From Anaerolineae bacterium (GTDB lineage Bacteria; Chloroflexota; Anaerolineae; B4-G1; SLSP01), in the NCBI GenBank assembly GCA_021159805.1, contig JAGHDT010000390.1, positions 1 to 9,646 on the forward strand: DNA of 9,646 bases, in the 5' to 3' direction. The translations under genes and the position numbers were made by a program. This document shows positions 1 through 6,067 of this stretch, one piece after another. The first letter of the stretch is position 1. The number at the start of each line of letters is the position of its first letter. The notes beneath the pieces are model-generated. The model did not search any database. It was given only the letters and a program-made list of their open reading frames with translations, and had not been told where the DNA came from.

Positions 1-64
1 AGCTACTACTTCGAGAATAGAACCTGCAGAGCCCTGACCCCGCGCGCTGGGAAGCGCGTCACCC

Positions 65-152
65 TCGCCTGAAACGGGGATTTCACCCCCTAGACCGGGG
101 ATTTCATCTCCCATACTCCGCGGACGGCGCCCCCTGAACCGGGGACTTCGCC
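65..152. repeat. Three short CGGGGATTTCACC-type units
   Basis: Within copy A, a unit of about 21-23 bp with core CGGGGA(T/C)TTC(A/G)(C/T)C occurs three times, cores starting near 75, 96 and 140. The first two are adjacent. The third is separated by the CCATACTCCGCGGACGG block shared with copy B. These units account for most of the extra length of copy A and are absent from copy B. Confidence 0.65.
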
Positions 153-210
153 TCCGCAGCCGGAGGTGGGAGAGGGGACCGGAGGCGCGGCCCCGAAAAC
201 CGCCCTCTGC

Positions 211-254
211 CGGCCCAAAGCCCTTCACGGGATCTCGATTGCGGCTTTGGGCCG
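211..254. repeat. Perfect 12-bp inverted repeat in copy A
   Basis: CGGCCCAAAGCC (211-222) is the exact reverse complement of GGCTTTGGGCCG (243-254), with a 20-nt loop. The equivalent place in copy B (about 436-466) keeps a hairpin of different sequence: GGCCTAAAGG against CCTTAGGGCC, one wobble and one A-A mismatch. The stem is therefore kept although its bases have changed. There is no clear U-tract after it on either strand. Confidence 0.7.
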
Positions 255-361
255 TTCTTCGCGTCGTATTTTCGTGCTTGCGTGGTGTGCTGATGCACAT
301 GGTGCCTACTTCGAAAATAGCTACTACTTCGATGATAGATGCCGCAGAGCCCTCACCCTAA

Positions 362-397
362 CCCTCTCCCATACTCCGCGGACGGAATGGGAGAGGG
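362..397. repeat. Perfect 11-bp inverted repeat (CCCTCTCCCAT / ATGGGAGAGGG)
   Basis: Arms 362-372 and 387-397 are exact reverse complements around a 14-nt loop, which contains the palindrome TCCGCGGA (375-382). The preceding CCCTCACCCTAA context is a common style of dispersed GC-rich intergenic palindrome in environmental bacteria. In copy A the same stem is weaker (TCTCCCA at 107-113 with TGGGAGA at 167-173) and is split by an insert with its own CCTCCG/CGGAGG hairpin (151-166). Confidence 0.7.
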
Positions 398-543
398 GAC
401 CGGAGGTACTTCTTCGAAAATAGCTTCCGCTCCCGGGCCTAAAGGTTTTCGGCAGGCCTTAGGGCCTTCTGTGCGTCACATTTTCATGCTGCGTGGTGTG
501 CGCTGGCGAACACAGGGCCTACTTCGGCAATAATCCTCTCCAA

Positions 544-694
544 TCCGCTTTGCGGACCGTAGGCATTCTTATGCCCGGCGTCTCGCCCGCTCTGGCGACC
601 AGCGCTTGTGTACAGAGCTGTATGTGTGCGCAGCCATATCTCTGAGCCACAAGCGCCGTACACGAAGAATGCGGCCAAGATGGCCGCGGTCCGC
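544..694. repeat. Nested palindromic segment downstream of the metallophosphoesterase gene
   Basis: Exact complementary arms are nested in order: GCGGACCG (552-559) with CGGTCCGC (687-694), GCATTCTT (563-570) with AAGAATGC (665-672), GCGCTTGTG (602-610) with CACAAGCGC (648-656), and CAGAG (613-617) with CTCTG (640-644). Local hairpins compete with this fold: TCCGC/GCGGA at 544-556, GGCAT/ATGCC at 562-575, TCGCC/GGCGA at 583-598 and GCGGCCA/TGGCCGC at 671-687. The whole could be an imperfect long hairpin or branched RNA, or a small palindromic mobile repeat. No coding potential is seen. Confidence 0.65.
662..687 (-). terminator. Possible intrinsic terminator of the six-gene run
   Basis: Read on the minus strand, 12 bp after the stop codon of the metallophosphoesterase, a 7-bp perfect stem GCGGCCA/TGGCCGC with a 3-nt loop (671-687) is followed by ATTCTTCG. 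The U-tract is poor, so termination would be inefficient or depend on the wider palindrome around it. Position at the end of the operon is the main support. Confidence 0.4.
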
Positions 695-699
695 AGACG

Positions 700-1674
700 T
701 CACTCCTCAAACACGCTAGCCAATCCCTGGAGCAGATCCTTGGTCCTGCCAATGGTCTGTCCGGCGTCAAAGAGTAGGTATTTCGCTGACGTGGTTGGGT
801 GCGCGTGCGCGCCGCTGGCCACGCGCAGCTGCAGCCCGTCCGCCACGATGCGGTAGCCGTTGTGACATCCGATGTGGCCGGTGACCAGCACGCGTTGGGG
901 GCGGTAGTCGCGTGAGAGATCCGTCAGCAGATTGCGGACCTGGCCCTTGTAGGTACGCATCCCCCCGGCGTGTTCGTTCCGGCTGAATAGGGCCGACCAG
1001 AGCAGTTTGAAGTCATCACGGAATCCGGCCAGCACGCCGATGAGATAGTCGTCATAGCGGGGATCTTCGATGCTGTCCACGCCGCAGTAGAGGTGTGCCA
1101 GCTCTGGGTAGGGCATTTGGCTGGCTGCTTCGAGGGCGGTGCGCAGAGCCGGCCGGTAGACGTCAGCCAGGTCTTCTTCGATCTCGCTCAAGATGCGCGC
1201 ATGTGAAAAGACTCTGAGACGATCCACTGAACCAGGGTCACCGGCTTCTGGGAAGGCGCCGGCGTGACAGATTGTGACACCGGCGGCGGTTCGCGCGAAG
1301 AAGGGACGCCGCCGGAAGAAATCCAACACGGCTTCGCGATGTGGCCCCAGCACAGCTTCGAACTGCGGCGTGTAGACAAACCTACCCTTGGTCAACGGGA
1401 CGTGGTAGATGTGGGGCATCTCGTGGTTGCCGAGCAACACAACGAGCCGGCTGTTCAGCGCCGCTTCGAGTTCGATCAGATCGAGAATGATCTCCAGGGA
1501 GCCATCAGCGGTACCCGTGCCTTCACTGTGAATCAGGTCCCCGGCAAAGATGAGGGTCTGAGCTAATCCCTGCCGATGCAACTTTAGAAAGATGTCGCGG
1601 TAGCGTTCGTAGAGCGGGAGATCGCCGTGGAGATCGGTGACCACCATAACCACGCCGGTGTCGATATCGACCAC
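700..1674 (-). CDS. PPP-like calcineurin-type metallophosphoesterase
   Basis: A two-metal phosphoesterase of the calcineurin-like superfamily, closest in motif style to serine/threonine protein phosphatases and diadenosine tetraphosphatases. With the start used here (324 residues) the motifs are DLHGD near residue 14, GDLIH near 45, GNHE near 82 and CHAG near 136, plus a late GHIGCHNG metal/histidine segment. Together these give a full dinuclear metal site. No signal peptide or membrane segment is seen, so it is probably cytoplasmic; the substrate cannot be read from sequence. The frame is open back into the HAD gene. The start is uncertain: GTG at 1674 has no clear ribosome binding site, ATG at 1647 lies only four codons before DLHGD, and ATG at 1776 would overlap the HAD gene by 50 bp. 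It is the last gene of the run and may be translated by coupling from the HAD gene. Confidence 0.85.
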   Translation of the reverse strand: MVDIDTGVVMVVTDLHGDLPLYERYRDIFLKLHRQGLAQTLIFAGDLIHSEGTGTADGSLEIILDLIELEAALNSRLVVLLGNHEMPHIYHVPLTKGRFVYTPQFEAVLGPHREAVLDFFRRRPFFARTAAGVTICHAGAFPEAGDPGSVDRLRVFSHARILSEIEEDLADVYRPALRTALEAASQMPYPELAHLYCGVDSIEDPRYDDYLIGVLAGFRDDFKLLWSALFSRNEHAGGMRTYKGQVRNLLTDLSRDYRPQRVLVTGHIGCHNGYRIVADGLQLRVASGAHAHPTTSAKYLLFDAGQTIGRTKDLLQGLASVFEE

Positions 1675-1726
1675 ACGGGGCGGGGTGCGATCGCCGGTCG
1701 TGGTGGTGGGGTGTGGTAGGCTGCGA

Positions 1727-2557
1727 TCAGTCAAAGTCGAGGCCGAGGTGCTGTGCCAGGAAGGTGGCGACGCCATCCTCCGCATTGGATGTTGTCGTTC
1801 TCCAAGCCAGACGCTTGACCTCGGGGCGTGCGTTGCCCATCGCGACCGCATAGGGGAGATTCTCAAAGACCGGCAGATCGTTGAGGTTGTCGCCGAAGTA
1901 GACGATTTCGTCCGGAGTGATGTCCAGGCTCTCCGCGAGCGCCAGTAGGCTGCGGTCTTTGCGCGCATCGAGGTGGTTGACCTCGACCCAAGTGTGCGCG
2001 CCGGGCTGCAGGACGACATAGGCTCGGCTGCCGAGGGCCTTAGCTAGCTGAGGATAGAGGCGTTCGGCACGTTCGCCAGTGTCGCAGACAGCAACCTGTG
2101 CAGGCCGCACGGTGAAGAGCTGTTCCGGCGTGTCGACCGGAAGGTAGGGTTGGAAGGGACGCTCGTCGAGCAGTCTGGCGACCACGCTCATACCCTCGGC
2201 GTGCCGCGGCAGATAGCGTGATACCTGGTCGTCGCCGTAGACCAGGGGGACGAAGCCCTGATCGAGAATCAAGGCGACGGCCTCGCGCGCCGTCGCCGGG
2301 TCCAGATACATACCCGGTACCGGGTGCCCCTGTTTCAGCCTGAAGATGCCGTTGAGGCAGATCGCGTGGGCCCAGGGACCGATCGCATCGGCATAGCGGC
2401 GGGCGACCCAGGGGTTCAGGCCGGTGACCAGGGCGACGGCGATGCCGACGTCGTGAACGGCGTTCAGTACCTGCAGCGTGCGGTCTGTGAGCCTGCTAAC
2501 AGGGTCTGCAAGAGTGCCATCGATGTCGGTGGCGACGAGACGTATGGTTGGGTTCAT
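1727..2557 (-). CDS. Cof-type HAD-superfamily (IIB) phosphatase
   Basis: This 276-residue protein has all four HAD motifs: DIDGT at 11-15 (nucleophile and acid/base aspartates), VTG at 44-46 (motif II threonine), K200 (motif III) and GDNLND at 222-227 (motif IV). The segment from about 80 to 185, between motifs II and III, fits the C2B cap that defines Cof/YidA-like enzymes, and AICLNGI at 66-72 matches the family's ICxNG signature. Such enzymes dephosphorylate sugar phosphates, nucleotides or cofactor intermediates; specificity lies in the cap and cannot be assigned. The length is normal for the family. Its ATG lies 55 bp after the korB stop with no strong Shine-Dalgarno. It precedes a second, unrelated phosphatase, so the two may act on related phosphorylated metabolites; that pairing is inference. 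Confidence 0.92.
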   Translation of the reverse strand: MNPTIRLVATDIDGTLADPVSRLTDRTLQVLNAVHDVGIAVALVTGLNPWVARRYADAIGPWAHAICLNGIFRLKQGHPVPGMYLDPATAREAVALILDQGFVPLVYGDDQVSRYLPRHAEGMSVVARLLDERPFQPYLPVDTPEQLFTVRPAQVAVCDTGERAERLYPQLAKALGSRAYVVLQPGAHTWVEVNHLDARKDRSLLALAESLDITPDEIVYFGDNLNDLPVFENLPYAVAMGNARPEVKRLAWRTTTSNAEDGVATFLAQHLGLDFD

Positions 2558-2612
2558 AGGTGTCTTTGTGGTCCAGCCGCGCGTGGGGGATGAACGCTCG
2601 AGCTGGAGGGGC

Positions 2613-3452
2613 TTACCTTTTCAGACTCTCGAAGATCGCGTCGAGGGTGGTCTCGGGGGCCAGAGCCTGGACGGCCTCGAACCGTTGGTTGTAGGTTGGG
2701 CGATCCTCGTCGCGATAGAAAATACCCAAGTACTGGGTTTCTGTGTTCATAGCGAGCTGTATGGCGCTCAGCCGATCTCCGGGATCGTGGCCCTCCGGCA
2801 GGGGTTGCGTGACCTCATTGTAGTGGCCATAGGTGTTGTAGAAGGTGACGCATGGGCTGAGCACCTGGATGAGCGAGAAGCCGGGATGCTGCAGGGCCTG
2901 GACGAAGATCTCAGTCATCTCCCGGACCTTGCCTGAGAAGCAGCGGGCGATAAAGGAAACGTCGTAACTCAAGGCCATCAGTAATGGGTTGAGCGGACGC
3001 TCCTGCGTGCCATAGGGTGACGCCCTGCTGACCACGCCCTCCGGGCTTGTCGGCGAGGGCTGTCCCTTGGTCATCCCATAGATGCTGTTGTCCATCACAA
3101 TGTAGGTGAGGTCGACGTTACGACGTGCAGCGTGGGGGATGTGACCCCCACCGATGCTGAACCCGTCGCCATCGCCTCCCACGGCGATGACAGTCGTCTC
3201 CGGGCTGCCCAGCTTGATCCCGGTTGCCAGCGGTAGGACCCGTCCATGGATACCGTGAATGCCATAGGTCTTGAGGAAAGCCGGGAAACGGCTGGAACAT
3301 CCGATCCCGGAAGCGACAGCGATCTTCTCCCTGGGTAGCTCTAGCTGCGCCAGGGCGCGCATCACGGCCGTTAGCACGGCGTGATCGCCGCATCCAGGAC
3401 ACCAGATTGGCTTGACGTCGCCCCTGTAGTCGTTGGCCTTTGGCTTAGTCAC
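2613..3452 (-). CDS. korB: 2-oxoacid:ferredoxin oxidoreductase, beta (TPP-binding) subunit
   Basis: This subunit of 279 residues binds thiamine pyrophosphate and one 4Fe-4S cluster. With KorA it oxidises a 2-oxo acid with CoA to acyl-CoA, CO2 and reduced ferredoxin. Cluster cysteines are visible at 18 and 21 (WCPGCG), 52 (GIGCSS) and 201 (SPC). The TPP/Mg motif is GDGD at 93-96 with N122 and the following YGMTKGQ. No extra ferredoxin domain is present, so an external ferredoxin is needed. The start chosen is GTG at 3452, because GGAGG lies 5 nt upstream inside the last codons of korA, giving an 8-nt overlap. ATG at 3464 and ATG at 3512 are in frame but have poorer signals. The overlap implies translational coupling with korA. 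Whether 2-oxoglutarate, pyruvate or a broad range is used is not decided by these motifs. Confidence 0.95.
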   Translation of the reverse strand: MTKPKANDYRGDVKPIWCPGCGDHAVLTAVMRALAQLELPREKIAVASGIGCSSRFPAFLKTYGIHGIHGRVLPLATGIKLGSPETTVIAVGGDGDGFSIGGGHIPHAARRNVDLTYIVMDNSIYGMTKGQPSPTSPEGVVSRASPYGTQERPLNPLLMALSYDVSFIARCFSGKVREMTEIFVQALQHPGFSLIQVLSPCVTFYNTYGHYNEVTQPLPEGHDPGDRLSAIQLAMNTETQYLGIFYRDEDRPTYNQRFEAVQALAPETTLDAIFESLKR

Positions 3453-5310
3453 AGTGGCCTCCATCTTTCTCGAATGTGCCCGATGCCTCGCCAAGCCGCT
3501 GTACCGTATCAAAGATCCTAGCTATCTCTCCGTGCTCTTTGTTCCAGAGCTTCCGTTCCTCGTCAATCATCTCCAGCGTTGCCTCATAGATCTCGCGGAC
3601 CTTGAACGGCACGCCTTGTTCCTTCTTGCGTTGGTAGATATGGACATTGCGTTCGTCGAGCTCCTTGTAGTAACGGTGCTCAACCATCCGTCCAAACTGC
3701 CCGGAGAAGTTCAGTTCGGGTACCAGGATAGCGCGCTTGGTGGAGAGAAAGTCCACGATCGCCTGATCCGGCATAGGCAGGAGTGTGTGTGGGTAGATGG
3801 CCTCCACGTGGATACCCTGTGCCTGAAGGCGCTTTGTCACCTCGCGGACGGCCCCTCTCGTGCTGCCCCAGCCCATGATGCCGAATGGTGCACCTCTGTC
3901 GCCCCAGCGGCGCGATGTCATCCGCCAATCCGCCAGCATCTCTCGCGCTGTCTCCACCTTGCGTGCACGCTTTCGCATCATCTGCTCGTGGTTTCCGGGT
4001 GTCTGGTCAGGGTAGCCATAGGCGTTGTGCTCCAGGCTTTCGGCGAGGTACATCCCGCCCGGCACGCCTGGATGCGTCATCGGTGAGAGGCCGGTGTCTG
4101 TGAAGGCATAGCGCTGGTAGTCACCGGCAAGCTCCTCTGGCGTCGGCGTAAGCCTGGCCAGCGGACCGTTCCAGGGCTCGCCGGGGAGCGGCGTCGTTGC
4201 CTGGCGCGAGGCCATTGCCTGGTCCGAGAGCACGATGACCGGCATCTGATAGCGCTCTGCCAGGCTAAACGCGTAGATCGTCTTGAAGTAACAGTCCTTC
4301 ACAGAGTCAGGTGCCAACACAAAACGCGGGGCGTCGCCGTGGCCGCCGTAGAGAGAGAGAAAGAGATCGCCCTGGGAGGTCTTGGTGGGGAGCCCGGTTG
4401 AGGGACCGGCACGTTGTACGTTGATCAGAACGAGGGGGATCTCGGCCATACTGGCCAGCCCCAGCCCTTCGGTCATCAGAGAAAGGCCAGGACCCGAGGT
4501 CGCTGTCAGGGCGCGTCGTCCCGCAAATGACGCACCGATCGCCATATTGATCGCGGCCATCTCGTCCTCAACCTGCACATACTTGCCGCCGAACGCTGGC
4601 AGGTACCTGGCCAGCGACTCCATTGTCGGGGTTGCCGGCGTGATCGGATAGCCGGCGTAGAAATCGCATCCGGCGGCGAGGGCGCCCAGGGCCATAGCAT
4701 CAGCGCCCGAGAGCAGGATGCGTTCTTCGACGGTGTCCGGCAAATCCAGGGCAAAGGGGAAGGGTTCAGGATAGGTCTGCTGGGCAAAGGTATACCCGCG
4801 TCTCAAGGCTGCCAAGTTTTTCTCCAGAGACTCCGGGTGATGTCTCATCTGTTGGCGAACCAGGTCAGCGGCGACGTCGAGGTCGAGACGGAAGAACCAG
4901 CCCAGCGCGCCCAACAGCACGAAGTTCTTGCCCCTGGCCCACTCCAGCTCCTGCGCGATGGCCTCCGCCGGTATGGGGAAGCCCTGGTGGGAGTCGTTCG
5001 GCACCTGTACATGGGCATCATGGATGATGGCGGCGTTTTTGCAGAGGTCTTCGTGCTCTTCGATCCAGGCCTGCTGATTCATCGCCACGAGGACGTTGGC
5101 TTCGTCGCCTTCCGTCATCACGCGGTCGATCCCCAGCCGTGTCTGATACATGACCTGTCCACCCCTGATCTCAGCGGAATACGTACGGAAGCTATAGATC
5201 TCCAGGCCGGAGCAGGCAGCGATACGGGTAAACAGGTCGCCTAACGTGATCGTGCCTTCGCCACCCTCTCCCGCAATGCGGACGACAACGGTTGCATCAG
5301 GCTGTTCCAC
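3445..5310 (-). CDS. korA: 2-oxoacid:ferredoxin oxidoreductase, fused gamma-alpha subunit
   Basis: This 621-residue protein joins two domains. The N-terminal gamma domain (about 8-185) has the GEGGEG loop at 14-19 that helps bind CoA and partner subunits. The alpha pyrimidine-binding domain follows, with YPITP at 221-225, the VEDEMAA segment near 248, GPSTGLPTKTSQGDL at 302-316 and YGGHGDAPR at 321-329. The later part is the usual C-terminal domain (about 420-590) with HTLLPMP and PELNFSGQ. This matches two-subunit OFORs of archaea and several bacterial phyla. The start is GTG at 5310, because AGGAG lies 7 nt upstream. A longer reading from GTG at 5337 adds nine residues encoded in a local 13-bp repeat and places the start only 9 bp after the previous stop. 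KorA and KorB form the catalytic unit in the cytoplasm. It sits between the S51-like gene (36 bp) and korB (overlap). Confidence 0.95.
   Translation of the reverse strand: MEQPDATVVVRIAGEGGEGTITLGDLFTRIAACSGLEIYSFRTYSAEIRGGQVMYQTRLGIDRVMTEGDEANVLVAMNQQAWIEEHEDLCKNAAIIHDAHVQVPNDSHQGFPIPAEAIAQELEWARGKNFVLLGALGWFFRLDLDVAADLVRQQMRHHPESLEKNLAALRRGYTFAQQTYPEPFPFALDLPDTVEERILLSGADAMALGALAAGCDFYAGYPITPATPTMESLARYLPAFGGKYVQVEDEMAAINMAIGASFAGRRALTATSGPGLSLMTEGLGLASMAEIPLVLINVQRAGPSTGLPTKTSQGDLFLSLYGGHGDAPRFVLAPDSVKDCYFKTIYAFSLAERYQMPVIVLSDQAMASRQATTPLPGEPWNGPLARLTPTPEELAGDYQRYAFTDTGLSPMTHPGVPGGMYLAESLEHNAYGYPDQTPGNHEQMMRKRARKVETAREMLADWRMTSRRWGDRGAPFGIMGWGSTRGAVREVTKRLQAQGIHVEAIYPHTLLPMPDQAIVDFLSTKRAILVPELNFSGQFGRMVEHRYYKELDERNVHIYQRKKEQGVPFKVREIYEATLEMIDEERKLWNKEHGEIARIFDTVQRLGEASGTFEKDGGHCD
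3450..3462 (-). promoter_or_regulatory. korB ribosome binding site and GTG start inside korA
   Basis: On the minus strand GGAGG (3458-3462) precedes GTG (3450-3452) by 5 nt and lies in the last codons of korA. The string GTGACTAA holds both the korB start and the korA stop, which suggests reinitiation or coupling for one-to-one subunit synthesis. Confidence 0.7.
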
Positions 5311-5323
5311 GAAGCATCTCCTA
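5308..5323 (-). promoter_or_regulatory. korA ribosome binding site and GTG start
   Basis: On the minus strand AGGAG (5318-5322) is followed by 7 nt and then GTG (5308-5310). This is the only good Shine-Dalgarno before the GEGGEG domain and decides the korA start in favour of the shorter form. Confidence 0.75.
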
Positions 5324-5327
5324 AGAC

Positions 5328-5366
5328 GTTGCGTCACGACGCCGCGTCACGGCGTTGCGTCACCAG
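5328..5366. repeat. Three exact-period 13-bp tandem units at the S51-like/korA junction
   Basis: Units start at 5328, 5341 and 5354, each with the core GCGTCAC: GTTGCGTCACGAC, GCCGCGTCACGGC and GTTGCGTCACCAG. The array spans the last codons and stop of the S51-like gene and the short spacer before the korA ribosome binding site. It creates the alternative upstream GTG of korA. It could be a slippage product or a small operator-like array. Confidence 0.7.
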
Positions 5367-6060
5367 CGTTGACGACTGCGGTTACCTGACCCTCTCCCCA
5401 CAACTCAAGCTGCTCCTGAGGTCCCAGTGCCAGTGCTGTCTTGTCGGGGATTCCCAGCCCCAGCAGGCCGTCGCCGATCTGCGGCAGAGCGCGCAGGATC
5501 GGTGAGTTTTCCGTAGTTGTGAAGTGCGGGACGACGACGGCATTCATCACGAAGCCCAGCCCCATCGCTTGGTGATGGGGCGGCTCAGGCGTGAAGATCC
5601 ATCGGCCAAGCGCCGCCGCGCCGGTCCCGGCCCCGATCAAGGTCAGCCCTTGCAGGGTGCTGTAGCCTTCTACGATATGGCGGAGTGCCAGGCTTTCGTG
5701 CAGGTTGGTGACGAGGGCAAAGGGATCCTCTCCGCCCAGATAGATGATGCCGGCCTCCTGGATCAGCGTCAGCACTTCCGGTGCGTCAAGTTGCCCATAC
5801 GAACTCGCGGAGTTCGCCAACTGCGATAGCGCGAAGGCCTCTCCTCCCGGTCCACCCATCTGGGTGTAGTGGTCGAGGATGGCATCGGCTTCATTGCTGC
5901 GCCCGCCGCCGGTCAGGACGATCATAGGCCGGTCGAGATTCGCCACGCTCAGCAGTTGGGCGTCGATCTCATCTGTCTCGCCGCGCCGCCAATCGCCGCC
6001 GCCGAGCAGCACAAGCCAACCTTCGCCATCCAACCAGCGTACCGGGTCTTTCTGTGGCAT
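5347..6060 (-). CDS. Peptidase S51 / class I amidotransferase-like protein lacking the nucleophile serine
   Basis: This 237-residue protein resembles the cyanophycinase/peptidase E (S51) fold. Visible signatures are LLGGGDW at 18-24, IYLGGEDPFAL at 106-116 (the family GG(N/D)Q-like turn), the nucleophile-elbow position LIGAGTGAAALG at 141-152, VVVPHF at 175-180 and the late GLLGLGIPDKTAL segment, which matches the GLGIDEDTA-type stretch of cyanophycinases. In active S51 enzymes the elbow reads GxSAGA; here it is GAGTGA (143-148), with glycine in place of serine. The protein is therefore probably not a serine peptidase of the usual kind; a binding or altered-catalysis role is possible. No signal peptide is seen. 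The ATG is 7 bp after the M20D stop and only a distant GAAGGA precedes it, suggesting coupling. The fold call is fairly secure; the function is not. Confidence 0.8.
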   Translation of the reverse strand: MPQKDPVRWLDGEGWLVLLGGGDWRRGETDEIDAQLLSVANLDRPMIVLTGGGRSNEADAILDHYTQMGGPGGEAFALSQLANSASSYGQLDAPEVLTLIQEAGIIYLGGEDPFALVTNLHESLALRHIVEGYSTLQGLTLIGAGTGAAALGRWIFTPEPPHHQAMGLGFVMNAVVVPHFTTTENSPILRALPQIGDGLLGLGIPDKTALALGPQEQLELWGEGQVTAVVNAGDATP

Positions 6061-6067
6061 ATTGCGA

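Larger units (their letters stand above)
1..533. repeat. Diverged tandem duplication of a hairpin-rich intergenic repeat
   Basis: Two copies of one ordered element lie head to tail. Shared blocks (copy A / copy B) are the 14-mer AGCTACTACTTCGA (1 / 319), GCAGAGCCCT (27 / 344), CCATACTCCGCGGACGG (111 / 369), GGGAGAGGGGACCGGAGG (168 / 389) and GCGTGGTGTGC (280 / 491). Copy B is compact, about 215 bp. Copy A is about 100 bp longer because it carries extra CGGGGA-type units. A short motif close to TACTTCGAAAATAG appears five times (7, 307, 325, 410, 520) and marks unit ends. No long or plausible coding frame crosses it. Frames through it give low-complexity SPHPNPLP-like peptides, typical of spurious ORFs called in dispersed palindromic repeats. 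It is probably a non-autonomous or REP-like repeat; its function is unknown. Confidence 0.8.

Noticed and set aside
166..533. Open frames of 64-85 codons reading SPHPNPLP-like peptides
   Set aside because: They lie wholly inside the palindromic repeat, have low-complexity composition and no ribosome binding site.
1..533. CRISPR-like array
   Set aside because: The repeats are large, diverged and irregularly spaced, with no unique spacers and no cas genes in the window.
1675..2019. N-terminal extension of the metallophosphoesterase to 2019
   Set aside because: It would overlap the HAD gene by 293 bp and gives serine/threonine/arginine-rich shadow sequence with no domain.
2572..2607. TCCAGC/GCTGGA inverted repeat between korB and the HAD gene
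   Set aside because: Only 6 bp with a 24-nt loop and no U-tract; expected by chance in GC-rich sequence.
3433..4086. Plus-strand open frame of 217 codons opposite korA
   Set aside because: Antisense shadow of a strongly conserved gene in GC-rich DNA.
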